Shown: piece by piece, positions 1 through 11,600 of the stretch
Numbering within the stretch: the stretch's first letter is position 1
How the letters are laid out: every line of letters starts with the position of its first letter
NCBI RefSeq assembly: GCF_015832195.1
Contig: NC_052017.1
Coordinates: 47,011,652 to 47,075,651, forward strand
Source: Motacilla alba alba
Taxonomy: Eukaryota; Chordata; Aves; Passeriformes; Motacillidae
DNA: 64,000 nt
Reading direction: 5' to 3'
The notes under the pieces: generated by a model
The model's input: only the letters and a program-made list of their open reading frames with translations
Databases searched by the model: none
What the model was told of the DNA's origin: nothing
Made by a program: the position numbers and the translations under genes

Positions 1-477
1 TCTCCCAGTTGGCTACACAGAAACAGTGAGGTCCTCTCAATGCTCTTTACAGTGACCTGTCACCTTTAAGTCCACTCCTCATGATAACTAAAAAGACCTC
101 TGCTCTTATTCCTCCTCCAGTCACTAGACTGCCTGTTTCCATGGACAGGCAGTGCTTCTGAGTATGCCCAAGTATTTTTATTTGACATCTGCAGTTAGAT
201 GAGGAATGAAAATAAACTGTCTTCCTCCCTAGGAAAGACATGATGCTTCCAAGCTGAATGAAATTATAAACTCATTGAAAAGCTTAACACGGTCCCCACA
301 CACATTTGCCAAACCCAGGAGAGTGGTGTTTGAATGCAGGAGGAAATGTCCCCTGCTCTTTGTCTTCATAGAGAGAGCTGCGCATAATGTGACATGTTAA
401 GAGAAACCTACTACAGGTTATAAACAACAACTAGCATAAAAGTAGCAGAAGTGTCACAATCTTTGTGCATGACTTAC
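1..477 (-). other. ELMO1: ELMO1 intron, partial, downstream of exon C
   Basis: This is the start of the intron after exon C, reading leftward from the GTAAGT donor. No ELMO1 exon, repeat family or RNA gene is recognisable in it. The small open frames here are not supported by splice sites or similarity. Confidence 0.85.
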
Positions 478-585
478 ATTTATCTTGCAAGGAATCATGA
501 GGGACTTCTCCCTGTGGACTTTCTTCCAAGTCTCCGTAGTGCAAGACCTTGTGATTAGGTGAAAGTCGACAATACCAAAATTTGT
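478..585 (-). CDS. ELMO1: ELMO1 internal coding exon C (PH domain, first half)
   Basis: After completing the split Asp codon with AC, the minus strand encodes 35 codons, beginning [20 protein letters not shown] and ending [11 protein letters not shown], plus the T of the next Leu codon. This is the ELMO1 PH-domain core, with the characteristic FWYCRL and HKVLHYGDL strands. ELMO2 differs at several of these positions. The acceptor is ttcaacag and the donor GTAAGT. The following exon (LPVADIK in the family) is not found between positions 1 and 477, so it lies outside the window. The exon is 108 bp, a multiple of three, with phase 1 at both ends. Skipping it would therefore stay in frame and remove 36 residues of the PH domain. 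Confidence 0.97.
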
Positions 586-1172
586 CTGTTGAAATAAACA
601 CATTAAGCAAGGTTACTAACATGTATTCATCAGCCTTACCAACAGCAGAGGAGGAAGCTTACTCAAGGTGCTACAGGGAAAGGCTGTCTTTTCTTTCAGA
701 AGAAGAAATGTGTGGGGTGTATATATAAGAAGGGTAGGGACTTTGCTCAGTAATTTTACCTGATTAAATGAAGCTGGCATTAATCTGCAGGGGTTTTGTT
801 ATTGACATAGTCACTGGCTCAAAAAAAAATACTAGTGAGAAAAAAATGACTTAGTTTTACCAGATATTTTATACCCTCATGGCCAGAAGACTGGCAAAGT
901 AACTACTTTGAGTGGATAACTTTAATTTACCCATAAAAGATTCATTTTTAGCACCCACTTTGTGAAAATCAAACCCTACCAGCTGTCTTGTGTGGGACAC
1001 CCAAAAACTGATAAATTTGAAATATCCCATACTTTATGAAAATTATGACTCATATCTTTTTTATAGACATAGGAGAACACCCCCATATTTATGGAGAGAC
1101 TGGACCTAATAAACATGCAAGGACTTAAAAAGCAGACATTAAGTCTCTTGTTCTGCAGATAACTCAGTGCTT

Positions 1173-1206
1173 TTGCATGGTCACAAATATACGTGTGACC
1201 ATGCAA
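1173..1206. repeat. Perfect 13-bp inverted repeat with 8-base loop
   Basis: The arm ttgcatggtcaca (1173-1185) is exactly complementary to tgtgaccatgcaa (1194-1206). The element lies in the intron after exon B, about 600 bp upstream of exon C in the transcription direction. No known RNA family is recognised. Confidence 0.95.
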
Positions 1207-4200
1207 GTTCACACCCTAGTTTGCATTTAGGTCCTTCCTAAGAGATGTACATTTACATCTCCTGACAACTTGTGCTTCGCAGGACATAATTCCCCCTAAC
1301 AACACTTGTTAAAATCTGCTCCTGCGAAGGACATCGCCTTTGCAGAGCCAGACCACCATGCTGCCTAGCATGCAAGGATGGTGCTTGCCAATTCCCTTTC
1401 TGAAATGGCAAGAAAGAGGTTACCCTTCCTTGTCAGAGCATGTTCCATTTAATAAGTAGATCACACAATGTTAAGCTGTCAAAAGTACAATCTTGTTACA
1501 TCCAAACTAAATCTCCAAAAGCTCAGAGCAAGGCTGGATGTTAAAATGCCAGTGGAGGGGGGCAGAGGGCTTCTCTGGCTCTGTGCTTCTCTCATACTGC
1601 CAGTGCTGATGCTGTGCCAAGCAGCAGCCTGAGGGACAATTTAGGGGAAATGTTAGCACTGACACAGCCCTGTGGTGCTGCAGTCACTGGGAGCCTCCTT
1701 TTGGATAAAACTTTGGAGGAGCAGTAGAACCAGCATATGTGAGCTCATTTGGGGTGTTAGCAGAGGAAGGGCTATTTGGCTCTCTGAGTAAAACACTGGC
1801 CTGATGGACCCAGCTGCTTCCTGAAGGACACTCTAGGCCCCTGGCCAGTCATTTAAAATGCAATGCAGTAAAACACAGGCAATGGAATGATAAAAGGGGA
1901 CTTTCACATGCCCTTTTAAATTTCTTTGTCCCAGTGGATAAAAAGGTTTGGGAAAAAAACCAAAACCCTATACCCTTCAAAGTACCTTCTGAATGTGCAG
2001 CCCCTTCTAAAGAAAGGTTTCAAAAAACCTTATAAACCTCTGGCAAAGGCTCAAAATGGCCATGGGAGAGATCCTGGTTATCAACTTCACAGGCATGCAC
2101 AACACTGAAAGATTGATGGTAGAGAGCCTGAGATTATGCTCCTGTGATGCATACAAGAAGAGCTGCTAAATATAAGCATCCCAGGACTGTAAGCAGAACA
2201 TAGAGTGTGGCATAGTATGGGAATGAGAAGACGACCCCACTTGCAAAACTTTTGCAGGGAATTGAAACTAGAGCAAGTAGGAGCCCTCATTCAGTAGACT
2301 CTCATCTGAAGAGCACACACACAAGCAACTCATTAGGCAGTTTGTGTACTTCAGAAGGATGTATGTGAAAATTGTCTAGATCCATACCTTTTACAGGGAA
2401 CTCTACCAGAACCATAGCAAAGCCTGACGCTTGAAGAATATACCCCATGGAATCTGATGGTTGACCACAATGTCTAAAGAAAAGCCTCCAGTAACTGCAG
2501 CACGAGTCTTTCACTGCTAACTCTAAATGCAACCTTGTTGTTTATTGGGCTGTACAAAGTAATACAACTTTCAAACTCTAAAATTAAAACAGTAATTCTT
2601 TCTTAATAGAAATGGACCATGGATTCCTTTCAATTTATCACACATGGGGCTGCTGTTAGCAAGGGTTTGGTTCTTCTGTCTCCTAGGGGCTAGTATTTTG
2701 GTAACCTTGGCACTTTCAATGCCACGCTTCAATAATAAAAGAGGGGAACACCCCTCCATGAAGATATCTTATTTTGTTTTGGGAAGGGGTGGCTTAATGG
2801 GAAGAAACCCAAGCTCTGAATATTTGAAGAGCCTTTTCAGCAATTCCCCACAACACAAGGTTAATTAAAAACTAATGGCCATAGGCTGCAGCTTAAAGCA
2901 TGTCCAGCACAATGCTCCTGTGGGCTCACTAATAACTCTGCTTTGCCACAGCCTTACTGTCAAAGGGAAAGCCCTTAAATGAAAGCTACAAATGGAACTA
3001 ACAAGGTTTCCTCAACCACAGCCACTAAATGACAGCACCAGCCAGGCTGAGGAGGGTGATAGCATGTTGCTAGGAGAAGGGACCCTTGTTTCTACAGCCA
3101 CCTCAGCCTTACCCATCCAAGTTTTTGCTTCAGCTGTACATGATGCTACAAACAGTGTATCAGCAAATATCCCACTCACATGAGATTTCAGTGCCTTGGA
3201 GGGGAACAGTTTGAAATTGGATGCAGCTATTTTACTGTAGTGCAAGTGCTGAACACAACTACATTGGAAAAGTAGTGTATAGAATCCCTCAGTCAAAACA
3301 AAAATTATATGAAATTGCTTCCACCGAGAAAAAGAGTGAAGAAGTCTGAATTATAGAACAGCACATGGGAAGTAGCCAGCATTTACTTTGAGCTCAAAAT
3401 TGATAAATAAAAAATAAGCAGAAGAAAAAACTCTTTTCTACTATGATTCAAAAATTGTGTTTATAAAACAAAGAAAAACTACTATCCAAACCCTCCAAAA
3501 CTCTTAAACGAAAGTCTGCAGGGTTGAAGTGTTACAAAAGACATTAAAATTAGGACAGACCTTTCCTATTAGTCCCTGTTCTCTACATCTGGCAGATCCA
3601 TGTGCATGTGCCCAGCTGAAATAGGGCAACTGTGAGTTCAGGAAGGAATGGGGTTTGTTTTGGTTTTAGGCCCAGGCTTAAGAATTTTCCCCAGAGACTA
3701 GGTCCCTTCTGTGGCCGGTTTTGTATCCAGTGTTACTACACCTAGCTCCTGCTCAGAGCAAGAAGCTGTAGGGAGGGCAGTCACTAACCACAGTCTTTAG
3801 AGATGATGTGGACTTGATATTTCATCACAATTTTCAGACACTACATTATTTACACTTTCCAGCAACTCCTTATTTCTTTCAGCTCCCTGACCACTGATGC
3901 AATCATTGGAGGGTGCTAGAAATTCTTTGGGAAACAGAATTATTCATTCTGGTTTTTAATCTGAAAAGTTTTCAAGCAAATTGTTCTGATTTTTCAGATA
4001 TTTGCTAGAGCAGCCAGGGGCTTAAATATATCACAGCACATTGTTGAAGATTATAGATGAGGTTAAAAAAAATCCCAAATAACAAAATCACCTACAATTT
4101 GGCTACAAAAGTAATATTCAAAATTGTGAACAAATAGCAGAGCACAGAACATTTTGCTGATGGGCTACAGAGTGCCTGGCCATTCACACAGTGTGTTTCC

Positions 4201-6584
4201 AAGTGCATTAATGGCCAATGACTCATATGCCTCTAACAATACTATTCCAGGTAAAGGACTGCTGTGGTTAGTACAGAAGTGCTCTATTGTTAGAATCTGG
4301 GGAGAAAATAGCTCAGATATGCATGAACAGAAGTCTGGGAATATGCATTTTTTCCCAAGATACGTTCAAGGTTACTAGATTTTTGTTCAAAGAAAAAAAC
4401 ATCCTCATAGATTTAGCAAGATAAACCTGCTTTTAAATATATCTGTGAAAATGTATATTTGTGTAGATTTTATACCTATCTATGCATGTAGGCATGCATA
4501 TTTTCTCTTTTTCTTTTTTCTCTCTCTATTAAAATTGTATTTACATTTTCACTTCAACCTTTCTTAACTGCCTAGGTCAAGCCAGGAAGCTCTCCAAGTA
4601 ACAGGCAAATAATTGACCCATGGCATTGTTGGAGGCATATTTGGTTAACTGGCTCCCCTAAGCAAGTCATGTGATCACAGAATATTAGGTTTTTTGTGGG
4701 ACCATGGAGAGTAGGATGAAGTAGCAGTAGAAAAGAGCTTGGCAGAAAAAAGTCATAGTGTGTGCTGTTCAGAACTGTGAGTTACTTATTCTAGCAAGAG
4801 ATGGAAAACCTGTCTTCACTTCATTTTTTGTTTCAAGTTAAGGTTTCTCTTCCCAGGGTACTTCCATGGCACTTTGTGTTTGTAATTTAATGGTGTGTAT
4901 CACCAGGGTTTCCCTTGCTTCCAAAAATTACTGTTTGAGAGACCTCATGTTGGCTGCAAAACCACTTCAAAAACATGCAATTTCTCTACAATCTTTATAA
5001 AGAGGGAATTTATTTTCAAGAGTGCGCCCAGCAACATATAGTACAAATGTACTGGATGACAGCATTAGATGTATCTATTATCCTCAATAAAATGCCTTTA
5101 TCTGCTACTTAGCTCTACTGGAAATAATAACTACTGGGAGTGTAGAGTGCTTGGCAGGTTTTTGCTTTACTCTTCTCCCTATTCTTTTAGGAATTATCTA
5201 AGGAAGGAGAAAGCTGAAGAGATCTATCTTTCAGCAGATGTTCATGGCCCAGGAACAAAGTGGGGATTTGCAGAGCATGAAGATCTGCTGTTGAACAGCG
5301 ATCAGAAGATAGGTTAGATTTTGCTGTTTCATTTCCAAATGATTAAGATACTTAACAAAAACCCAGGAGTTACTGCTGCAGTTCTCCTATGAAAACCTTG
5401 CAAGGGAAAGGCCATGTATTTTTTGGAAGTGCCAAGGATCCTGCTGGGACAACAATGATATTTCTGAATTTCAGCTACAGAGAGATCCTGCTATGATAAT
5501 CCTGTGCTGAAACACAAAAAGCAGAGATCTGAATATAGATACCTCATGGCTTAATCTTCAGCATCCCCCCAGTGAATCACCTGCTGGATTGGAGGCTTTC
5601 CAATTCTAAGTGTATATGAAAGCGTTTAATCTCTTCTCAAAAGGCTATAAGAGGCGGTAAACTCCCTTCTCACTTTTTTGTAAGTCAATTTTTTCAACTT
5701 ACTGTGACTAACCATGTGTGTCCTACCACATGTTCAAACAACAATCTTAATAGAAGTTTGCTCTGGAGTCTTTATTATGGGCTAAGGCCTGTTAATTATC
5801 TTTAAATGGGCAATTTAATGCTTTCAGCTTCTGTGCAGCGCACGTTCAGGTTCTTCTTGTACAATCTGCGGATTCGTGACATTTGTTCCAGGATTGTCTT
5901 AAGGGAAGAAAATAATCATAGGAAAGGCAAAAAAAGCATATACGTACTTCAGTATAACACCTACCCGATCATGCTACTCTTACAAGTAGATTGCCATGTA
6001 ACAGGCAAATCGTGATGCCTCAGAGCAGTAGTCATTTCTGTTTCAGTTCCATGTCAACCTGGATGGACCATGGCCCTTTTAGAGCCTTGGTAATGCTCTA
6101 TAACAAGTGGATTCAGTTGGAGCACCAGGCAGGTGACAAGGACTCCTGAGCTCCCTGAGGTAGCACTGGGCACTTGTACAGGGAGGTGGGTTGCAAGAGA
6201 GGAGATGGGGATGTGGGACAAAGCTAACAGAAGACACTCAGAATCTGAGACCTCTACTATTTTTATCAGGACATTCAGAGGAATTATCTGAAAGATTGAC
6301 TGTCATAACATTTAGCATCACTAGCTAAACCTCGGATCGTCCATTCATTTTACTTCATCTTCTAATTCTTGACATCATGACAGCCCTGGTTTTACAGTTT
6401 GTGCTGCTTTGGGGAACAGGAGAACCCTGAAGGATAAATGCTGATTTCAAGAGAGCTTCTTCCACTCCCTGTGATCTGCCAGTATTTGCTATTTGTACTG
6501 TGCTAGGCACTGTATATACCTAAAAGGACCCTGATTGAATGGCTTACAAGCTTTCTAACAGCTTAATATCTTTTTTTTTATACT

Positions 6585-6725
6585 GTGGTGCCCCAAACTG
6601 CATACAGAGCTTGAGGTGAGGCCACCCCCAGTGCAGAGCAGAGCAGAGTAGAGCAGGACAATCCCCTCCCTTGCCCACCTGCCCAATGCTGTGCCAGATG
6701 CACTCAAGGACAGGGTTGGCCATAC
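6585..6725 (-). mobile_element. CR1 LINE fragment
   Basis: The plus strand resembles the reverse complement of a CR1 region upstream of the 3' tail: ccccaaactgcatacagagc, then gaggtgaggccaccccagtg, gcagagtagagcaggacaat and cccctcccttgcccacctgc, and finally a form of aggatacggttggc. It is diverged, and its ends are approximate. Confidence 0.65.
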
Positions 6726-7528
6726 TGAATTTAGTCCTGGTGGCCTCATACATCATCATCCTCTAAATGGTTTTGTGTCTGCTGCCTCCCTCACAAATGG
6801 TATTTTCCCCTTCTGTTTCAGGGAATACAGGAAGTCTATCATAAAGCATACAAGCTCTCAAGGGCATGTGGAAACATGACCTCCTAAATGGGCTTCCATC
6901 TGTGAAAAACAATATATTTCAGTGAAGATAATGTTCTTTGAGGTATGGTTGTGTGTTTTATTTGTTTCCAAAGAATCGTGAATTATTTCTGGCCCTGTAT
7001 AAATATGACATCAAAGCAATTAATCTCATGACCTATAGAATACACTCCAAAGCATGATAGGAAGCAACCCTCTCAACTGAGGATGAGAAGATTACATTGA
7101 ATTTTTTTTAAATTATTTTTTAGCTTCAACTGTACTCTTATAAGTTGAATGAATTTATACTCCCTAAGGCTCTTGATCCTATAAATCATGAACTAACAAC
7201 AATTTAAGATAAAATAAACAGTCTATCTTCCTCTTGGACATCAGCCAAAAGAAGAATATTTGCTACAAATCCTGCTCCTTCCCTTGAATTTGAGTCATTT
7301 GGATTAGGCTGTGAGAGGAATAAAATAAGCAACCCTCAGTACTGGTAGCCAGACAAACTACACATTACTTTACCTACTTTCACTCCATGAGTACATTGAT
7401 GAAGGAAAAACATGTATCATGCCTCTCTATCCAATCTGTACAGAAATTCACAGTGGAATATTGACCATCTGTCAGTGCAGTGGGCTTCATAGGTGTTTGT
7501 ATGCCTGACAGAGAGGTTACAAATAACC

Positions 7529-7589
7529 TCCCCACATTAAGGAAAATTGCCTCCTTGTTTCTTCCCCACATTAAGGAAAATTGCCTCCT
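7529..7589. repeat. 27-bp direct repeat, 34-bp period
   Basis: Identical copies at 7529-7555 and 7563-7589 both start tccccacattaaggaaaatt. The second copy also ends in a short hairpin (gcctcct paired with aggaggc, about 7583-7609). Confidence 0.96.
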
Positions 7590-8508
7590 CGATTCTAAGG
7601 AAGGAGGCATTGCAGGGATACTTTTTTCTGTGAAGAATGCACTTTCCCCCAATTAATCTGAAGGTCTCAAATATTGATCTTTGTCAGTTCTTACTCTTAG
7701 CTTTTGTAACTTTCTAATTTGTTCTGTGTTTACAGAGGAAAACAAACAGTAATCTGAATCCTTACAAAATGAGGGGTTTAAAGGGAAATTTTGAGTACGA
7801 CTTCTAATTAATCTGCTGAATTTACACTATGTCCCCATTACATTATCTGGAGAAAGAAACGTGCATCTCTGAAGGGAAAAGAACCATAGGGAGTTTTACT
7901 GTATAGAATGAGCAATGACTCATAAAACTGGGAAAATAATCTTCTCATATCAATCAAGTATTCATATGAAGGTACACGAATTATTGATATAAGTGCTTTC
8001 AAAAAGCACATTTAAACACCATAATAAAATTATATGGTATATAAAATTTTAGGTATATATTAATGTAAGAGTAAACCAAAGGACAGGCAGTACTAGAGGG
8101 AGGGGTGCAGAATGAACTCATTGCTTACATAAAGGTGATCAAAGACTGGGAGATTAAAATTCAAGTTTCATGTGCTATTCCTCCAAAGACATTGTTTTGA
8201 GATGGACAAGAAGTCTGGACATTCAGGCAGAAATCAAAATACTAATTTCAGAATGTGAGACTGCTGCTTGAGATTTTGTCAAAGGCTGAACTTGTTCGAA
8301 GTCATCTGTGTGATAAAGCTGAAACCAATTTGAGGGAAACAGGAAATCCTGAAAATTTGTAACTTTGAGATGCTTTCAGATGTCTCCTGGTAAAAGCAGT
8401 TAAGACAGCACTACAACCAAGCATCGTGCCAATGAAAACAGTATTCCTCAGCTCAACTTACAGACAAAAGCTACAACAGAAAGCCAGACTAGGGAGTCTG
8501 AGCTGTAC

Positions 8509-8621
8509 CTTGCCGACGTCGACTGTTGAGTTTCCTAAAACAGGTGCCCTCCACAAGCCGATTGAGACGTTGCTGCTTGATCAGTTCTAAGATCTCTGGC
8601 TGAATCTTCTCCTTTAGTTCC
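8509..8621 (-). CDS. ELMO1: ELMO1 internal coding exon B (helix before the PH domain and PH start)
   Basis: On the minus strand the exon supplies the final G of a split Leu codon, then 37 codons starting [20 protein letters not shown] and ending [12 protein letters not shown], then the first base of an Asp codon. The segment [10 protein letters not shown] distinguishes ELMO1 from ELMO2, which from memory has CEGSSFRKIG here. One difference from the human sequence as I recall it is Ser for Ala in LNSRRRQ. The acceptor is ctcccaag and the donor is GTACAG, a weaker donor than those of the neighbouring exons. In ELMO1 this region forms the long helix packed against the PH domain, which helps bind the DOCK SH3 region, and it leads into the first PH strand. 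At 113 bp its skipping would shift the frame. Confidence 0.97.
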
Positions 8622-11600
8622 CTTGGGAGAGAAAGTAGGCATTTGTAAAATTCAATCAAAGACCATCCTCCTTCCTCTGAAACAGAGTCTCACAAGATGT
8701 TTCTGCAAAGTGTTTGAAGAGGACATCAGTCACAGACAAGCCCAGGTCAGAATCTAGTCTGCACCAGAAAAAAACCCCTTTTTCTTCTAACAAAGAATGG
8801 GAGTTGGGATATCTTTGTTGTAGACATCTCCCTGCTACAACATCAGTGTATGACTCAGGCAAGTTGCTTGTTTCTATATTACTTTCCTCACTCTAAAAAT
8901 AACACTTGCTATAATGCATCAACAAGATTTTTCCACAGAAAATAATGCTCTTTCATCATAGGAGCCCTGTGAAGTTTATCTGAGGGTCTGTCACCTTTTG
9001 TTGCATGATGTTATGCTGGTATACTTCTCTAGCACTATTATTTAGGGCAAGACAAGAAGGCTAGAACATTTTCAAACAACAATATGAAGTAGGGAGCAAT
9101 GCCAATGAGCGAAACTAATGATCAGTGCTATATTCTTATTCTTAGTTTCATATAATTTGATTATTTTATTATTATCAGAATTTGTGGAAGACTAACTCAT
9201 GACTAGGGAACACCCAACCTCCTCTTTGCACAGGAGTGCAGAGACCTACAATACATCTAGAAATAATCTTATATATCCTTCAGAAAATCCATTTTCTCCA
9301 TCTTACTTTGATAAGAGTTCAACATGTCAAGAACTAGGCAGAAAACATATGCACATAATATTTAAAGTTTAATTTCATACACCATCACATGGATTCACAG
9401 ATGTCTGAATTCATCAGTTATATCCTCACTTAGATTCATTAAGAATACATAAAAGACAGGTTTAAACATCAACTCGACAGCAAGCCTAGTAAGATTAAAA
9501 AGAAATAACTGAATGTGTAGAAGATTTATAAAATATGAAGTTTGTCAGAACCATAATTTTGCATTGCTGTGCAAATTGGGTAATACCAGAAATCATTCTG
9601 TCTGGCAGTATGTTCCAGCAATCATCATCAAAAGGAAGCTAAGCTGTGGTATCCCATAGAGACAACAAAAAAATTTTCTCTTCTTGAAAACTTAGGAAGC
9701 CCATTCTCTGCTGATTTCCACACTCATTTGGATCCTACGCCTTTGATCTGCGAGACCCCCACTGAAATCACCGCCAATCCTCTGCTACAAAGATCAGGCC
9801 TTTAAAATAAAATGCCCTCTTTCCCCTAGGTGTCGACGAAATTATTGGATGCATAACCCACTGCATATTTACAAGCTGTGAAAATCTATCTGGTCAAAAA
9901 CCCAAGGAAGCATTGTAACTATAGAAACAGGCCATCTTTTGGAAATGTGTTATTAGTCCTTTAGGACTTGAATTTTAAAGCACTGTTGTTTTCTCATTGG
10001 GATCTAAGATATAAATATGTTGAATGGTTAAATACTGTGATTAAAATAATGTTGTGCTTGAATAAATGTCTTGCCTTCACTGAGCTTGTGAGCTTCTCTA
10101 TTCCTCAGGTAAAACCTGACAGCAGGGGCTGAGGATAAGAGTGTTAAAACACAAGTGTGGATTACTCAGCAGTTCAGGCTGCTGACTAAATCTCCAGCTG
10201 GACTAATTTCAAACATTCAAGACTGGTATAAACATCAGTTTGATAGTTAGGTAGTTTAACTCAGAAACTGGATGGTTATCATTAAGTAGGTGTTAAAGAT
10301 ATCATAACATTATATTTGTAAGACACTACCAAAAAACCAAAAATGAATGGGTCACCCAGCACATTAACATCTGAATGTTTGCTCAAACATTCTGTCTTCT
10401 GGCCTCTAATGCCCCACCTGCCCTTAACATACCAGAGGAAGAGAAGGACTTTTTAACCTATCCAAAATGAAACAGGTAATCCTCTCTAAAATACTTCAGT
10501 GCCTAAGGCAGACTTTGCACAGGAGAAGGGGAGGTAAGAAAGAAGGGACATTTGGTTATGTTCTGGAAGCCCTCTGCACACATATATTTTTGCTCTCACA
10601 GTCATGAAGCTCAGTGTGCTACTCTCTTCTGTTTGATGGTCCTTGAACTTGATCACACAGAGGTTGTAGAGACAACTCATTCTTCCATGCAGAAACAGTC
10701 TCTGGTAACTCTTGACTTAGTAAAAGCCTGTAAGATCATCAAGCCCTTGCCACGGTGACTTACTGCATTTACTGCCCTCAGCAACTCATGCCAACACATG
10801 GTTACTCTGACTTGTATGGTCCTCATCCATTTTTCTGACATCATGACTCCAGATATATTTTTGCAAGGTGATCCTGCCACTCAGTGCTCCTCACTGTCAA
10901 GATGTCTGTTGCACCATTTTGAGGTGACAGAAATGGGTCAGAACAATCAAACCAACTCTATTTCCTTCTGAAAGCCATCTGAATGCAACAAAGTTCTGTT
11001 CCTCACGATCAGTGTCTAAAGACAGGAGGGTTAGGAAAAAAATCTTTGTGCAAGAAATACGTCCTCCTGACTAATTTTAAAATCCGTCAGGAACAATCAG
11101 CTAAAGGAAGATCATAAATGCAAATACATTTTGTGAATATTTATTTATTGTCCCTCAGATGACATTTGCTTAACAGTTTGTGCTTTGTGAAGAGAGAGAA
11201 CAGACTTAAGTCTAAGGAGACAGTGACTTTAAAAACTGCCACTAGTGTCCTACTGTCTTTCTGGCCCATAAGAATGTAAAGAGTTTGTGCACTGGTGAGA
11301 CAGAGGAGTGGAGGGAAACACACATTAATATATGTGATTGCTAATTTTGTTATCTCACTGGTCTTAACATTGGAGGCAATACCAACAGCAGTTACTTGTT
11401 TTTCAAATATCTGAAAATCATTAGAAACTTTTTTCAAGTTTTTCACATTACACAAATTCTTCCTCAGCACCACTTAAAACTGTCTCCAGCTTTTACCTTT
11501 CCAGCTTATAGTTAAGACTCACTTGATAGTGGTTTTCTTTCCAGGATGAGGCATGTTACAGACATTTAAATTATTACAATACAATGGGAGAGTAATCCCA

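Larger units (their letters stand above)
586..8508 (-). other. ELMO1: ELMO1 intron between exons B and C (7,923 bp)
   Basis: The intron is bounded by the GTACAG donor after exon B and the ttcaacag acceptor before exon C. It is AT-rich and holds one CR1 relic (about 6585-6725), a perfect inverted repeat (1173-1206) and a local tandem duplication (7529-7589). Nothing else in it is recognisable as a gene, and its open frames of 60-94 codons have no family resemblance. Confidence 0.9.
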
